Part shown: positions 25,727 to 37,545 of the stretch, piece after piece
How positions within the stretch are numbered: the stretch's first letter is position 1
Layout: each line of letters opens with the position of its first letter
Assembly: GCF_025602895.1 (NCBI RefSeq)
Contig: NW_026516228.1
Coordinates: forward strand, 551,001 to 615,000
DNA from: Polychytrium aggregatum
Taxonomy: Eukaryota; Chytridiomycota; Chytridiomycetes; Polychytriales
DNA: 64,000 bases
Direction: 5' to 3'
Position numbers and translations under genes: made by a program
The notes under the pieces: generated by a model
Seen by the model: the letters and a program-made list of their open reading frames with translations, nothing else
The model's database searches: none
Told to the model about the DNA's origin: nothing

Positions 25727-26708
25727 GGCAAAGAGAGAGCAGGCGACTGTGAAGAGGAGAGTTCAGGCAGGAAGCGAGAGCCGCAGACAGGAAAGGGAGA
25801 TGGGCTGAGGGGATAGCGGTCGATGGCTGGGAGACAAAGAAAAGGCGACCAGAAGAGCAAGCGACGGGTACGGAGGCCGGAGGGAAGAAAGGACAGGCAG
25901 AACGGAGAGTAATATTCAGAAGCGGTAACGGCGGAGAAGCGCAGGAATAGCCGAGGAATGGAAAAAAGCAAAACAGCGAACAGCAAAACAGCAAAACAGG
26001 ACAAAAAGAAAGAAAGAGCAAAGACAGGAAGAGACAACAGACAGGAAGAGAAGGAGCGATGGAAAAGAAACTTGGCTGGAGCAGGCTCGCAGGGAAAGGC
26101 TGAGGCAAGCCGCAGACGATGGAAAGGACAAAGCAGGGCAGAGCCGTCGGAGCGGGAAGCGAGCAGGCAAAATGCAGAGGCGGGGAAGGGCAGGCAGCGG
26201 CACGACGAAGCGAGACAACGAACCGGCAGGCAGTGGCCGAGGAGGACGTGGGCATGGCGACGGGAGCCGGACCGGGCAGCACAGAGGACGAAGCTGGAAG
26301 AGGGTGTCCACAAAGGGAGCGTTTTGCGGGTGAGCAGGCGGGCGGGTGTACTGGCGAGCAGGTGGGTGGGAAGGGCGAGCAAGAATAAGAGAGCGGCGGC
26401 GGGTGGGACGAGAGGCGCTGCGGGCGAGTGGTGTTGGCTGGGTGTGGTGTTGGAATGCGATAGCGGATGTGATGGTTGAGGGTAGATGTGATGCTGGAAT
26501 GCGATAACGGATGTGATATTTGAAAGGAATAGTTGATGGTGTTTGTTAGCTGAGAGTGTTAGCTGAGAGTGTCGCTCGGCAGTGCCAGTCGAGGCAGGAT
26601 GGACCTGTGGATGATCAGCACCAGAGGGGGATCCGCGACTGGCGGGCCTGGAGGCTGAAGGCAGAGCAAAAATAAGGGCAGTGGCGCCGGGCATGTCGGT
26701 CGGCACAT

Positions 26709-26709
<1 letters not shown>

Positions 26710-26767
<58 letters not shown>
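26710..26767. repeat. (GGCT)n tetranucleotide array
   Basis: About 14 perfect GGCT units. It lies in a divergent intergenic region and has the character of a fast-mutating microsatellite. Confidence 0.95.
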
Positions 26768-27054
26768 TGGCCAAGACAGAACATACGCTCTGCGCATCCA
26801 CTCGGTCGCTGTGCATCCCCCCGGCGCATCGCATCACATCACATCACCTCTAATCATTCACCTCTAATCATTCACCTCTAATCATTCACATCACATCACA
26901 CCCATCACACTTCCATCACACAGCACATCACACAGCATACATAGCACACTGCCGCGTGTGCGACATGCGCCTGCCGGATTTGGCTTGCCGCGTCCAAAAA
27001 CAGACCCGTGCGACATCACCGCGTCTGCTGCGCACCGCCAACGTGCCTCCGGAT

Positions 27055-27164
27055 CCATCCACACTCCATCCACACTCCATCCACACTCTAGCCACACTCC
27101 AGCCACACTCCATCCGCACTCCATCCGCACTCCATCCGCACTCCATCCGCACTCCATCCGGGTG
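27055..27164. repeat. 11-bp minisatellite upstream of small conserved gene
   Basis: About ten copies of an 11-bp unit with internal drift from ATCCACACTCC through AGCCACACTCC to ATCCGCACTCC, ending about 75 bp before the start codon at 27241. Confidence 0.93.
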
Positions 27165-27240
27165 GCCAAGCACAAAACACGAACCCGCTCCGATCCCATC
27201 ACCGCAGCCCAGATCCCGTCACCGCAGCCCAGATCCCTTC

Positions 27241-27671
27241 ATGAGCGATTCCAACGAACAGCCCCGCCCCATCGCCGAAATCGAGTACCAGCCGCGGACC
27301 AGCGATGCCGCTAAAGCTGCCGAGGCTGCCGAGGCTGCCGAGGCCGCTCGCCGCATCAGCGTCCGCAACACAACCATCGATCAGCTCAACGAGCTGAACA
27401 TGTCCTACGCCCTGACCGATCTTGGGCCCATCATCGTCAATGAGGTGAGTCCCGATGGCGAATGAGCCATCGCCATCGTTCACACCCAGCATCCACACAC
27501 GTCAATACCAGTTGTGCCACCCGTCTGCTGACCACATCCAAACAGGACGGCACCATGTCCCGAATCACCAACTGGACCGAGATGTCCGAGATCGAAAAGA
27601 AGACCACCCTGCGGGTGTTGCCGAAGCGCAACAAGCTCCGGATGGAGAAGCTGTTGGCCCAGGGACTGTGA
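27241..27671 (+). CDS. Small conserved fungal protein with DGTxSRIxNW motif
   Basis: Two exons, 27241-27444 and 27546-27671 (GTGAGT donor, AACAG acceptor, phase 0), give 109 residues. The N-terminal half has an Ala/Glu-rich (AAEAAEAAEAA) linker. The C-terminal half reads LTDLGPIIVNEDGTMSRITN followed by WTEMSEIEKKTTLRVL and PKRNKLRMEKL. This block, splitting the exon at NE/DG, is familiar from short uncharacterised fungal proteins, though I cannot attach a function. A soluble protein is expected, with no signal peptide or membrane segment seen. Confidence 0.75.
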
Positions 27672-28630
27672 TGCGCACACACCTCGCTGATTGAGCACCC
27701 CTGGACCCCAATCTGAGCCGAACATGTCTCGGCGACTGAGTATTGCCTGATAGGATCGGGTGTTGCCTTGGGCACGCAGCCACAGAGCGAGCTCGCTGAA
27801 TGTTGGCTCAGGCATGGGTCGCTGCCTCTGGCCTCGGCTCTCAGACCGGATCAATGGCCGCCTCCTCTTCCCGTACCCTGCTCCGGCTGCAGAGAGCTTG
27901 TCAAATACAGCACAGTCGATCCGGAAACTCTGGCACGGCAACGGTTCTTCCCTATCACAACGTGCACATCAATGCTGCTGCCTCTGCCTGTTTCCCATTC
28001 GCACATTGGTCCAGCGATGCAGTCTCACGCAACATTGCCCAAGACCACGTTGTCTGCTTGTCGTCAGAAAGCTCTCTGTTGCCCGTCCATCCAATCGAAG
28101 GTGCTCTCGCCATCGTCGATCGCCAATCATGGCTTTCCATCTCGAGAGGGCCTTCTCGACCGAAAGCTGGAAGGACGCGGCGGCATGCAGCTTGCGATGC
28201 ACATTCCCTCTAGCTGTGTCGTCCAGCCGACCTTTCTCGATAGACGCATCCGGAACGACCGAAAGATTTGCTCGAACCCCGCAGCCAAAGTATCCGGCCT
28301 GCTTGCTGGCGCCGGCGCTGCTGCCATCCTGTTCCTGTCGATCTTCCATGACTGGCAACCATTGATGAAACCTTGTTCAAATGCTGCAACGTTGCTTCCA
28401 TATGTCCTGGATGAATCTGAGATGCTGCTCGGAGATGCGATGCTTGCGCCTTGATGTTCTTGTGGCGGCACTCTGTTGAGGCAAACTCTCTCTCGCTGTA
28501 CACACCTCCCATCAGCACCTCCGTCTCATCTGTATCGTCTCTCTGGCCTCTGCATTCACCCACGAACCTACATAGCACTCATCCGTTCGTCACAGCACTG
28601 GCACCTGCCTCTCGGCCGCACTAAAGTAAC
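27672..28630. other. Intergenic, nothing recognised
   Basis: Plus-strand frames of 137-228 codons overlap each other and have no domain or splice logic. Only promoter and 5' leader sequence of the following transporter-like gene is expected near its right end. Confidence 0.45.
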
Positions 28631-30387
28631 ATGATGCTGAGCTATCGCGCCCCGCTGACCCAGATCGTCATCCTCGGCATGGCCAGCCTGATGACCTCCG
28701 GGATGCACAGCGCTTACTTTTCTCTCAAGTTTGCCAACGGAGCGACCGGACAGGTACTTTCTCGCACCAGAAATCGTCGGTCGCAGGATGAAACGGTCTC
28801 GCATTCTGTCTCCGTTGCCTGCCTGTCGATACTACTCTCAGTCCACCACAGTGAGTCGCAATGTTGTCAGTAATGCCTCTGCCCCCCAAACACACCATGG
28901 TCCCAGGTGATCAGCACCGGCGGATCGCCTTTCTACTGGAGCGCCGTCATCGCTGCCTTTCTCGGAGGCGGTCTCCTCAATATCATCAAGCCCAAGCACC
29001 AAGTCTTTGTCGGCGGGCTGTCGTACTCGCTCTACATTGCCCTCAGCGCCATCATTCAGCAGAGCCCACCACCCAGCCCGACAGCCACCATCGTCCAGCC
29101 GATTGCATCGGTGCTCCTGGGAGTCGGAACGGGACTGCTGGGGTCAGCCCAGGCCGCGCTGGTCATGATCTACCCGACCGAGGACAGAAAGGCTTCCTAT
29201 TTTGCCACGCTGTGGCTCCTCATCTGTCTCGGTCCAGCGATGGGCGATGGCATGGCCTTCCTGCTCGACTCTGTGAATCCAAAGTTCACCGTGACGACGT
29301 CCACTTCGGCAGGTGAGAGTCGTCAAGACTTGCTACATTGCCAACCTTGTCGTATTCCCATTGCGGCCGTTGTCGTTTTGCTTGGATCGCTCTGTTCAGC
29401 TGCCGAATCACCATTGCGGGGGCAATGGATGCATCAGTCTGCCCACTACCCTATCGCATGCTGTACCGCACCATGTCTCACACATCATGTCACATCTCAT
29501 CTCGCACACTGCATCATTCACTGCGCCCTATCTCTTCACTCACATCTCCTTGGCGCTGTCTTTGCGTTGGGCCGTGGTCAGCCTTTGCGATGATCACCTT
29601 CTTTGGCTCCTTTTGGGCACTTTCGATGTGCGATCCCAGCACTATCATTCGCGAAGACGGAACAGCGGTCAACCCGCCCGAGGTCGGCCAAATCTCCTCG
29701 GAGCTCGTCCAGCTCGGCAGGCTCCTCAAGAGCCCGCGACTGGCCTTGCTCCTCCTCTACTTGGTGACCTCCAACTACTTCTACTACTGGCAATCCACGG
29801 CAATCAATGTCCACTACTTCAGCCTTCGGACGGTGCACTTCAACTCTGTTGGATTCTGGCTGGCCCAGGGCGTCGGTGCCTGGCTAATGGCCTGGATTCT
29901 CGACAGCAACCGTCCCCGCCGTACCCGGGCGGTCATCGGCCTGGTTGTTGTGTTGGCGAGCTGCTGCGTCGTTTGGAGCGGCGGGCTGCTCTACCAGTTC
30001 CTTGCCTACAACGACGTCCTCCCTCAGGCCGGGGCCGATCTCTTTGGTCTGGGCTCAACGCCCAACGCCGCGGCTGTTTCGATTCTGTATGTCCTGATGG
30101 GAGCCGTCGACGCCATGTTCCAGGCATTTGCCTTCTGGCTCGTTGGTGCCTTGACGAACGACTATGCCACCCTGGCCCGGTTTGGCGGATACCTCAAGTC
30201 GATGCAGACCCTGGGCGTCACACTGAGCTGGGCGTTAGGCTCGGCCGGCCAGGTCCGACCTAGCGACCAATGCATCGTCATCGTCGTCTTGATTTGTCTG
30301 TCGCTCGTTGCTGCATATGTTGTGATCCTGGCGCTTCAGGACACGTCCAAGGCGGCAGATGCCGCCCTCTTGGAAGAAAGCAAGTAG
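28631..30387 (+). CDS. UNC93-like major-facilitator membrane protein
   Basis: Three exons, 28631-28753, 28907-29312 and 29582-30387, phase-consistent (0, then 1), give 444 residues. About eleven hydrophobic segments are spread along the chain. Family-like features include the GTGLLGSAQAALVMIYPTE segment after helix 4 and the ATLWLLICLGPAMGDGMAF helix, with an extended loop before the C-terminal six helices. Fungal UNC93-like proteins are MFS members of uncertain transport substrate; animal UNC93 members regulate channels or Toll-like receptor trafficking. The protein ends in a short acidic cytosolic tail (ALLEESK). The upstream Met pair MM at the start is used because no earlier in-frame Met exists close by. 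Confidence 0.82.
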
Positions 30388-30981
30388 GCCAAAGCAGGAT
30401 TGAAGGCGCTACCGATAGCCGGGCTCGAACTTTGAAGGAATGGATTCCGGCCAACGAGGCCGATTTTTCGCAAGCACGATGCACAGTCAACTTGGGCTTC
30501 GAATCGATCGTGGGAAGATGGAGAGAATGCAGATGGAGATAATGCAGATGGTGGTAGCGGAACTGTACATACGGCACCGCAACTCGAAGCCCGGGTAGAT
30601 CTTGGCTCCGAGCCCATCTGGGACTCGTTGTTTCGACCGTTGGTGGACACAAAACGAGCCAGGGTTGTCGTTACACTTCCGGAGGCTGAATACATCCCAG
30701 TCATCGCGCACTCTGACCAAACCAAACGAACAAAACCAAGCGATTGCCCAGAAGATAGGAATGCAGTCGCATGGCCTGCCCACTGGGGTCAACGGATCAA
30801 CAGGCTTCAGGCCTCCGATGCCAGAGGGCATGGACTGTCTGGCACAATGGTCATACATCGTAGGCCGTTCTCGCCCATGGAATTCCCATATCGCAGTGTA
30901 TTCGGGACCAGCCCCGCAAAAGGTGTGCGATGCAATGTGGCTGCTTGCCTCGATGGTCAACCACGGATGAACTTGTGCTGC
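30388..30981. other. Convergent intergenic region
   Basis: Between the UNC93-like gene and the 3' end of the minus-strand release-factor gene. No supported gene. Confidence 0.5.
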
Positions 30982-31149
30982 CTACGATGGATCCGCAGCG
31001 CTTTGACCCGATCGGCCGGCGTGGTTGTTTCCGAGTTGAACATCGACTCTGCTCGTGGATATCGATGCAACCTTGCCATGCTTGCCGCCGTCATCGTTTC
31101 CAGGGTCATCGCCACCACCAGTATCATCACCGTCATCATCATGGTCGTG

Positions 31150-31194
<45 letters not shown>

Positions 31195-31932
31195 GTCGTC
31201 GTCGTCATGGTCGTGATCGTCGCTGTTGGTTTCTTCGGGCTGCCCATCCGTCGCGGCGCTGTGCTTCTTCTTGGCTCGCTGGGCCTTCTTGGCTTTCTTC
31301 TTTTTGATTTTGTCGACCTTTTTGGCCTTCTTCGAGTCCTGGCCGTTGTGCAGCTGGTCCAATCGGGCGATCAACAACTTCCGTGCCTCTCGTCGGTTTG
31401 ATGACAGTTCGCGGAAGCGCTGACACTGCATCGATCCGGGCATATCATTGGGCATCCAGTGACGTGGGCAGATTGGGGGGCGGGCGGGGGAAAGGGTCAC
31501 TTGCGAAGGTCAGAGGCGAAAACATAGAGTGGACGGCGGGTGTGCCCCTGTCGGATCGATTGCGCATGTCGAATCGATTGCGCCTGTCGAATCGATCGCA
31601 GATCGTCACTCGGACCGACGTACATTCACCTGGATACCGGTGGGCTTATGGACCAGCTGGACCCTGGACGAAGTCTTGTTGATCTTTTGTCCTCCGGGAC
31701 CCATGCCCTTGGTGAACTTTTCCTCGAGGTCGTTCTCGTCCAGGACAATGTCTTTGAAAGCTATCTTTGGGAGCGATCCCGGCTGGGAGGACGGCGATCC
31801 CGGCTGGGAGGACGACGATCCTGGCCGGGAGGACGACGATCGCAGCGACAGCAACAGAGAAGCAGGGCCGTGCTGGAGAGCACCGCCAGGACGGAGGACC
31901 ACTCGAATGGGCCGCATGGTAATCGCAAGCAT
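30982..31932 (-). CDS. Mitochondrial peptide-chain release factor-like protein (MTRFR/RSO55-type, GGQ domain)
   Basis: Exons on the minus strand 31932-31624 and 31425-30982, phase 0. The Met at 31932 (or the one at 31917) opens an Arg-rich, acidic-poor mitochondrial-type presequence. The RF-1 domain follows with the catalytic GGQ loop in [20 protein letters not shown]. After the splice it continues [20 protein letters not shown] and a Lys-rich tail [20 protein letters not shown], as in codon-independent rescue factors (human MTRFR/C12orf65, yeast RSO55). These hydrolyse peptidyl-tRNA on stalled mitoribosomes. Unusually, the C-terminus adds a run of about 20 Asp interrupted by His, encoded by a GAT/ATC triplet array, then a Gly/Asp-rich tail. 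Short 18-bp repeats in exon 1 encode [12 protein letters not shown] units between presequence and domain. Confidence 0.85.
31143..31210. repeat. Coding (ATC/GAT)n trinucleotide array
   Basis: Around 20 triplets inside the last exon of the minus-strand release-factor gene, translating to a poly-Asp run with a few His. The flanking sequence stays in frame. Confidence 0.92.
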
Positions 31933-33120
31933 AGCTGCGGTGAATGTCGGTTGCAGCAGGGCACGGAAAGCCAGTGCACGACAGGAGAGCAGGAGAGCAG
32001 AAGAACAGGAGAACAGAAGATCAGGAGGGAGAGAGAGGTCTTGAGCAGCCCGAGGATCGATGGGTGCTGAGCCTGCGGACTCGGCGAGCGACAATGTCTG
32101 AATACATGACCCGGTCCTGCGTTGGATGGGATGGTATTCCGAGAGACATCAGTTGCCATGTAACGGCACTTGCCGCAGAGATTGGGTCTGTCCTCGAACA
32201 CTTAACGCCCGGACGGCGGATTGGAGCACCCTGAGAGGCCGCGGGTGGAGCGCCGCGAACAACAGCGAACAACGGCGAACAACGGCGAACAACGGCGAAC
32301 AACAGCGACTGCTGCGGTTGTGGACGACGAGTTGTTCGTCGGTCACGTCCGCACCGCCCTAACAAACAGCCCTGTGGGCGACACAGGCGCTGCATTGTTA
32401 CAACTCTCACACGGCGATGTCGACGACCGCCACGCCCACTGCCGATCCTCTCCCCCGTCGAACATCGGCCCGCTCGTTCGACACTCTGCCTCCGGGACTG
32501 TCCCTCTGCCTGCATCTGGATCGACGCTTCTTCTTCCGCTTGGGTTGACTCTTATCGTTCGTTCGTGTCGACGCTTCCCTCCCCCTGCCGACTCGTTCAC
32601 TTGCGTCGACTCCTTTTCCTTTCATTTGCGGCAGCTCGCTTTTTTTTCTTTTACTTGCGGCGGCTCTTATCTTTTGCTTGAGTGCTTGGCTTTTCTTTGC
32701 TCTCGCCCCTCCTCCCTCCCTCCCCCCGTCGCTTCTCCAACGGGTTTCACCCATCACATCTCACCGCATCGATCGCTCGTTGCTGCGATCGCCTCGCTCG
32801 GCTGGTCCTGTTTCTTCTGCTGGTACGTAGCATTGCTCCGCTTGCCTCACCCCCTCCCCTTCCTCCTTGCTGATCTGCTGCCTCGGCTTGCATCAGTTCG
32901 AGTCATTCCCTGCGACGGCCCGTTTGGCTGCACACACGCCCGGTTGTCTCGGGTTCGCCGGCGCAAGATCCTTCCTGCTAACGTGCCTCGATCTGCAGCA
33001 CTTGGCCCACACAATCGGCTCTAGCTCTACCATCGCCGCAACTCCTACTCGCTCCTGTTCCTGTCCCTGTCCCTGCTCCTGGCCCAAGCTTGCTCCTGCA
33101 CGCTTCCTGAATCCCACGCC
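31933..33120. other. Divergent promoter region
   Basis: Between the minus-strand release-factor gene and the plus-strand ARS-binding-like gene. It contains a 10-bp GCGAACAACG minisatellite (32255-32308) and a very pyrimidine-rich stretch (32520-32730, plus strand) typical of a fungal promoter or leader. Long open frames here are low-complexity and not accepted. Confidence 0.5.
32255..32308. repeat. 10-bp minisatellite (GCGAACAACG)n
   Basis: Five tandem copies with A/G variation at one position. Confidence 0.85.
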
Positions 33121-35199
33121 ATGTCTAGTGCTGGTAAGTTGATTGTCTGCCTTCGATTCTTGCCGGCCTGGCCTCGACTGAACCTGACTGGACTGGACTG
33201 AGCAGGGCCTCACACCACTCGGTTGTCACCTCACATCACTCGGTTGTCGCTTCACACCACTCGGTTGTCGCCTCACACCACTTGGTTGTCGCCTCACCAC
33301 CCGCACTCCATCGGGTACTGCTTTGGCTCCAGCATTTCTGATTTACACCCGTCTCGCACCTCCTTGCATCGCCAGATCCCCCCTTCGATGCCCTGCCTTC
33401 ATCTCAACCGCTGCAGACCTTGGCAGATTCCCTCGATATCAGCGGACCAACGACCCCGGACGAGCAAGCGGCCTCGACGTTTCCCCCCAAGCTGACGCAG
33501 TCGTCGCTGCCGAGCCCTCCCCAAGACCGCATCACGCCCTCCAATCTCTATGATCTCTATTCGGTCTTTATCCGCACTTACCATCCCTCGGCCATCAACA
33601 CCTTCCGCACCACCACCACCACCACCACTCCCGCCGAGAGCAGTCAGCCCAGCACCTCGATACCGACTCCCGAGACCTTTCATGAGCACGAAGCCGACGG
33701 CAAGCACGCCGACGGCAGTGTCCCTGCTTCGGTTGCGGTCAAGCTCGAGTCGACCCCAGTCAAGCTCGAGCCGTTGCTGAATCGCCATGTTTCGTTGCAC
33801 TGCCATACTGCCGAGCATCTGGCCAAGTTCAACACCCCACCCAAGAACCAGAAAAAGTCCTTTGTGCCCTTCCAGCTCTTCGAGGTGGTGATGCACCAGG
33901 GTCCGATGGACGAAGTTGCTTCCTACGGCCGCAAGCGGCGCCGCACCAATGACTATATGGAATCCGAGGACGGCGATGTAAGTAATCTCGCAAGAAGAGC
34001 GGTCCTAGTGAGTCCAGAACGAAAGGATGGAGCGTGCTCAAGCGGTAAAACGAGCTTGCTCATGGGTGGTCAGTTGGCAATAGATCGGGCCCCTCATCGA
34101 GCGCTAGCCCAGTCTCGTCGAGCGCTAGCCCAGTCTCGTCGAGCGCTAGCCCAGTCCCATCATCGACGATCCTTGTCCAGAGGTCGGGCGGGCACCACGT
34201 CAGTAGCAACCTTGCCGATCTAACCATCATGCCTGCTGTCGATCCTTCCGCCCTTTCGCTGCCGCCTTTGCGCACCGCCCAATCTCTTGTTGCTAGATCG
34301 CCTCCTGGACCGATATCGCCCGAAAACTTGGCTTCAACACCAAAGGCACAAACATTGCTGCCCGCATCAAGGAATGGATTGTCAATCACCACATCGGCCC
34401 GTTCTTTGACTGGCTCCGCGGAATCCCGAACGAGTGGTACACGCGCTGCCAGATCAGTACTGCCGAGCTGGAGCAGCGCCTGCCTGAGCTCGAGCGAGCC
34501 GTGCAGAATGCATTTTCCCGAGGCCGGCAGGGTCAAGAGGCGACCAGGGATGAATCGACCCGCGACATTGGCAGCAGCAGCAGCCGCACCGAGCTCCAGG
34601 CCGGCGGCGACATCGACATGACCGAAGATGAGCACGGCGATCGCAGGCAAAGCTACCTCGCCAAGGCCAAGACCGCCAAGTCCCCGCAATATCGAGCCCA
34701 GGCCGGCGGCAGCAGCTCCAAGAGCAGTCACAAGGCGGCGCTGACGGACTCGGCGCTCTCTTCATCAGCCTCGTCGGGGTCGTCCTCGTCCCTGTCGTCG
34801 TCGTCATCGGGCTCGGGCTCAGACTCGGACTCGGACTCGGATGCACAGTCGCACCGCAGCGCCGAGCATCCCGCGGGCGAGGGAGAGGGGGCAAGTCCCT
34901 CCTCGAAGCAGTCGCGGAGCGATTCCCTTACTCCTTTGAGCAAGCGACTCAAGACCGGCGACCACGCCGAGCAGGAGGGCCCCGAGGCCCAGGGCGAGCT
35001 GTCGGCCGCCCAGCTCGAGGCCCGAAATCGCCAGCTGGAGACACGGAACCGTAAGCTGGCTGAGCAGCTCGACAAGCAGAGCAAGGAGCTGAAAAAGCTC
35101 TCCAAGAAGCTTCTCAAGGCCCGGATGGAGCTGAAGCACAACGAGAAGATCAAGCGGTGCATTGTCAAGCTGGCCGCGGGCATGTCGTCGTCGTCATAA
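33121..35199 (+). CDS. ARS-binding protein 2 (Abp2)-like nuclear protein
   Basis: Exons 33121-33133 (a tiny 13-nt first exon), 33427-33977 and 34297-35199, phases 1 and 0. The conserved core resembles the fungal ARS-binding-2 domain: LYDLYSVFIRTYHP early, then FVPFQLFEVVMHQGPMDEV, and after the second intron SWTDIARKLGF and IKEWIVNHHIGPFFDWLRG followed by NEWY. The layout mirrors the FTLxELI...WxxLAxELGV...RLKRWM...DAFFEYxLG pattern of the family, which binds replication-origin DNA. Between the halves is a nuclear-localisation-like KRRRTND segment. The C-terminus has an Ser/Asp-rich acidic run (SGSGSDSDSDSD) and a coiled coil (about 40 residues, LEARNRQLETRNRKLAEQL). Both introns carry minisatellites. 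An ARID-like relationship is an alternative reading. Confidence 0.68.
33205..33300. repeat. 20-bp minisatellite in intron 1
   Basis: Four to five copies of a CACTCGGTTGTCGCCTCACA-type unit in the first intron (33134-33426) of the ARS-binding-like gene. Confidence 0.88.
34097..34162. repeat. 21-bp tandem repeat in intron 2
   Basis: Three copies of a GAGCGCTAGCCCAGTCTCGT-like unit inside intron 2 (33978-34296) of the same gene. Confidence 0.88.
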
Positions 35200-35571
35200 A
35201 GCCTGGCCAGCCGAGCCGCTTGGCAATATGGACCAATACATGCACTGCCCGATCCCGAAGAGTTGATCCTGCGCTCGACCTGGACGGCGCTGTCGTCGGG
35301 TGGGCGGCGCCAGTCTCCAGCGACAGCTCCTGCGATTGTCCCTGCGTGGCTGGGTGTGTCTTGGGATTGGTGGCTGGAGTGCTGCCAGCGCTTCGACTTG
35401 AACGGCCATGTGGAGCCATCTCGCCAACGATCTTGCTTGCCAACGATCTTGCTTGCCAACGATCTTGCCTCCGATCTCAGGCCGCACTTGCTCCTCTGGA
35501 TAGCCGACTCCTGCACCTCTCCATTCCGACGACTTTGCCCTGATCGCCTCTCCAACCACCACCAGCTCCCC
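35200..35571. other. Short intergenic region
   Basis: Between the ARS-binding-like and FIST-like genes, same strand. A 16-bp repeat (GCCAACGATCTTGCTT, three copies, about 35420-35468) is the only notable feature. Confidence 0.6.
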
Positions 35572-37545
35572 ATGCTGCCTTCCCGACTACCGCAACTGGT
35601 CCGCCGGATCAGCACCCTCCCCCATCCAACCCGCTGGGCTCCATCCCGTCGTCTCGTCGACGCCCGCAGGATTTGGACCACGGCCACGCACTCTGACCCT
35701 GCGCTGGCCGCTGCCCTCGACTGCTGCCTCGGCAAGCTCGAGTTTGCTTCCAGTGATCACGCCGCCGGTGAACCGGTGCCGTCGCAGCCCGATCTGTGTG
35801 TCGTGCTGGTGTCGGGCACTTATCCCGGAGAGGACTTGCAAGCGCTGCCGGCCAAGGTATTCAGCCGGCTCAAGCCCAAGTGTCTCGTAGGAGCCGTTGT
35901 TGATGCAGTTGCCGTGCGATCTCCATCGGACCCGACATCGTTTGCATATGGGCCCGGACTCAGCATCACAACGACTGGAGGCAATGGTCTCGGAGACACC
36001 GAAATCATCCCATTTCACATCCCGCCGAGCCGCCATCGCCGATTCAAGGCCGTGGGCCGATGGCCTGAGCAGCTGAAACGGAGCAATCTCGAGCCCGATG
36101 CGGGCGATCTGGGATTCACCTCGGTCTCGACCCCGAGGCTCGAGGATACCCATGCAGAAGCTGCTGACGGACTCGCTTTCCCCGGTCTTGGAAGGTAAGC
36201 TCGACGATCTGCCCTCGGTGTCCCACCGACAAGTCGCTGGCTGCATAGCATGGCCCGGGGCAAACGATATTTTATGGCGGCTAATGGCTTTTGCATCGTT
36301 CCCCGCCGCTGTCGGATCGCTCCACTGGCCAGCCTCGGGGGCTCATCGCCCATCTTCCTGATGTTTACCGACCGGGAGCCCCATCGGTTTCTCTCGGCTC
36401 TCGACCGCCATGTCCCCAAAGGCACCAAGTTCGGCATTGCCGGCACACAGACACCGTTTATCACAGGGACCCCGTACACCCTCTTTTACAACGACAAGGC
36501 GGTCCCGGAGGGACTCGTTGGAGTCGCAATCACCCCCAAGGCCGATGGTGACGAGTCCAAAAACACCCTGATCATCCACGATCTCGAGATCGCCCACCCA
36601 ACCCTGGCTCCGCTTGGCGAGCCGCTGACAATCACCAACTGTCGCGGAAACATCATTCTGGAGCTCGACGAGGGCAAAGCATCACGCCATCTGCTCGGCC
36701 AGGTCGAGGCCTACATGCGCGATGCCGTCCGAGCAACAGATCGCCGACTGTACATGCGAATCTGGGACGAGGGTGACGAAGGAGAGTCGGTATGTTGCTG
36801 ACGATGAAGGTTGGAGGGGGGGAGGGACGAGTGCTTTCTGGGACGCTGATGGAGAATTTAGCAGGGAAACGTAGTAGCAGCCAGTCTGCGTCCGCTGCTC
36901 TGCATTTCATCGGTGGGTGCAGCAATCTAACTGCTCTGCATCTTTCTCTGTGTGTTTTGCTACCTTAACGCTCCGCACACCAGCATGACTCTGTCCTGTT
37001 GATCATCAGCGGTGATCCGACCAAAGGCACCCTTGCTTTGGATACCACCAAGGAGATTGTGAAGGGCATGAAGGCGCAGGTACGATTCTCTCTTGCTGTT
37101 GCTTGAGTCGCCAGCGCTACAAAGTGCTGGTCCAGGATTAAAGCATCCGCTGCGACAGCTGCGGTGAACGCTCCGGATCGCCCCACGAACGACTGCTGGT
37201 ACACTACTGACGATCCGTGACCAACGCTCTCAGTTTATGATCAGAGATAAGGAGGGCGACGAGCTGCCAAGGTCTATCGAGGACGCCCGATCCACCATCC
37301 AGTTCTCGTCTGTTCCGCAAGAGCACACTGTGCTCTCAGTCGCAGATGACGCCCCACTACAGCCAGTCTTTTCGCTCGAAGCCATCGCCGCTCAGAGCGA
37401 GTCGGGATTTGTGTTTGGCACGGCCGAGCTTGCCAACGCTTCCAGGGACGAAGGAAGCCCACAAGATGTCGTTGGCAAGGGCTCGGTCCTATGCGATCTC
37501 CCGCATAGTGAGGGAAAGCTGTCTATCTTTGTGATGAATGCATAG
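35572..37545 (+). CDS. FIST-domain-like protein with possible mitochondrial presequence
   Basis: Exons 35572-36194, 36234-36789, 36984-37079 and 37234-37545, phase-consistent, give 528 residues; the first intron is only 39 nt. An Arg-rich amphipathic start (MLPSRLPQLVRRIST) suggests mitochondrial import. The first half has DLCVVLVSGTYP and PKCLVGAVVDAVAV. The second half has PIFLMFTDREPHRFLSALDR, FGIAGTQTPF, VPEGLVGVAI and a LLIISGDPTKGTLAL strand. This arrangement recalls the FIST N and FIST C sensory domains, as in FBXO22-like eukaryotic proteins, where small ligands are thought to bind. No F-box is seen. The assignment rests on pattern memory and is moderate; a novel mitochondrial protein is the alternative. 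Confidence 0.55.

Larger units (their letters stand above)
25727..27240. other. Divergent intergenic region rich in simple repeats
   Basis: Upstream of both the disordered-protein gene (minus) and the small conserved gene (plus). Long purine-rich stretches (25740-26350 on the plus strand), a (GGCT)n array, CATCA-type runs at 26823-26930 and an 11-bp minisatellite are present. A 570-codon minus-strand open frame covering it is low-complexity and is not accepted as a gene. Confidence 0.55.

Noticed and set aside
25117-26829. 570-codon minus-strand frame with polySer/Leu and a QPAS repeat
   Set aside because: It runs through the GGCT array, a pyrimidine-rich promoter and an intronic minisatellite; low-complexity translation only.
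26700-27170. Possible CRISPR-like or telomeric array
   Set aside because: The repeats are simple head-to-tail micro/minisatellites without unique spacers, and no G-rich telomere unit is present.
31143-31210. His-rich plus-strand ORF across the ATC array
   Set aside because: Antisense of the poly-Asp run in the release-factor gene.
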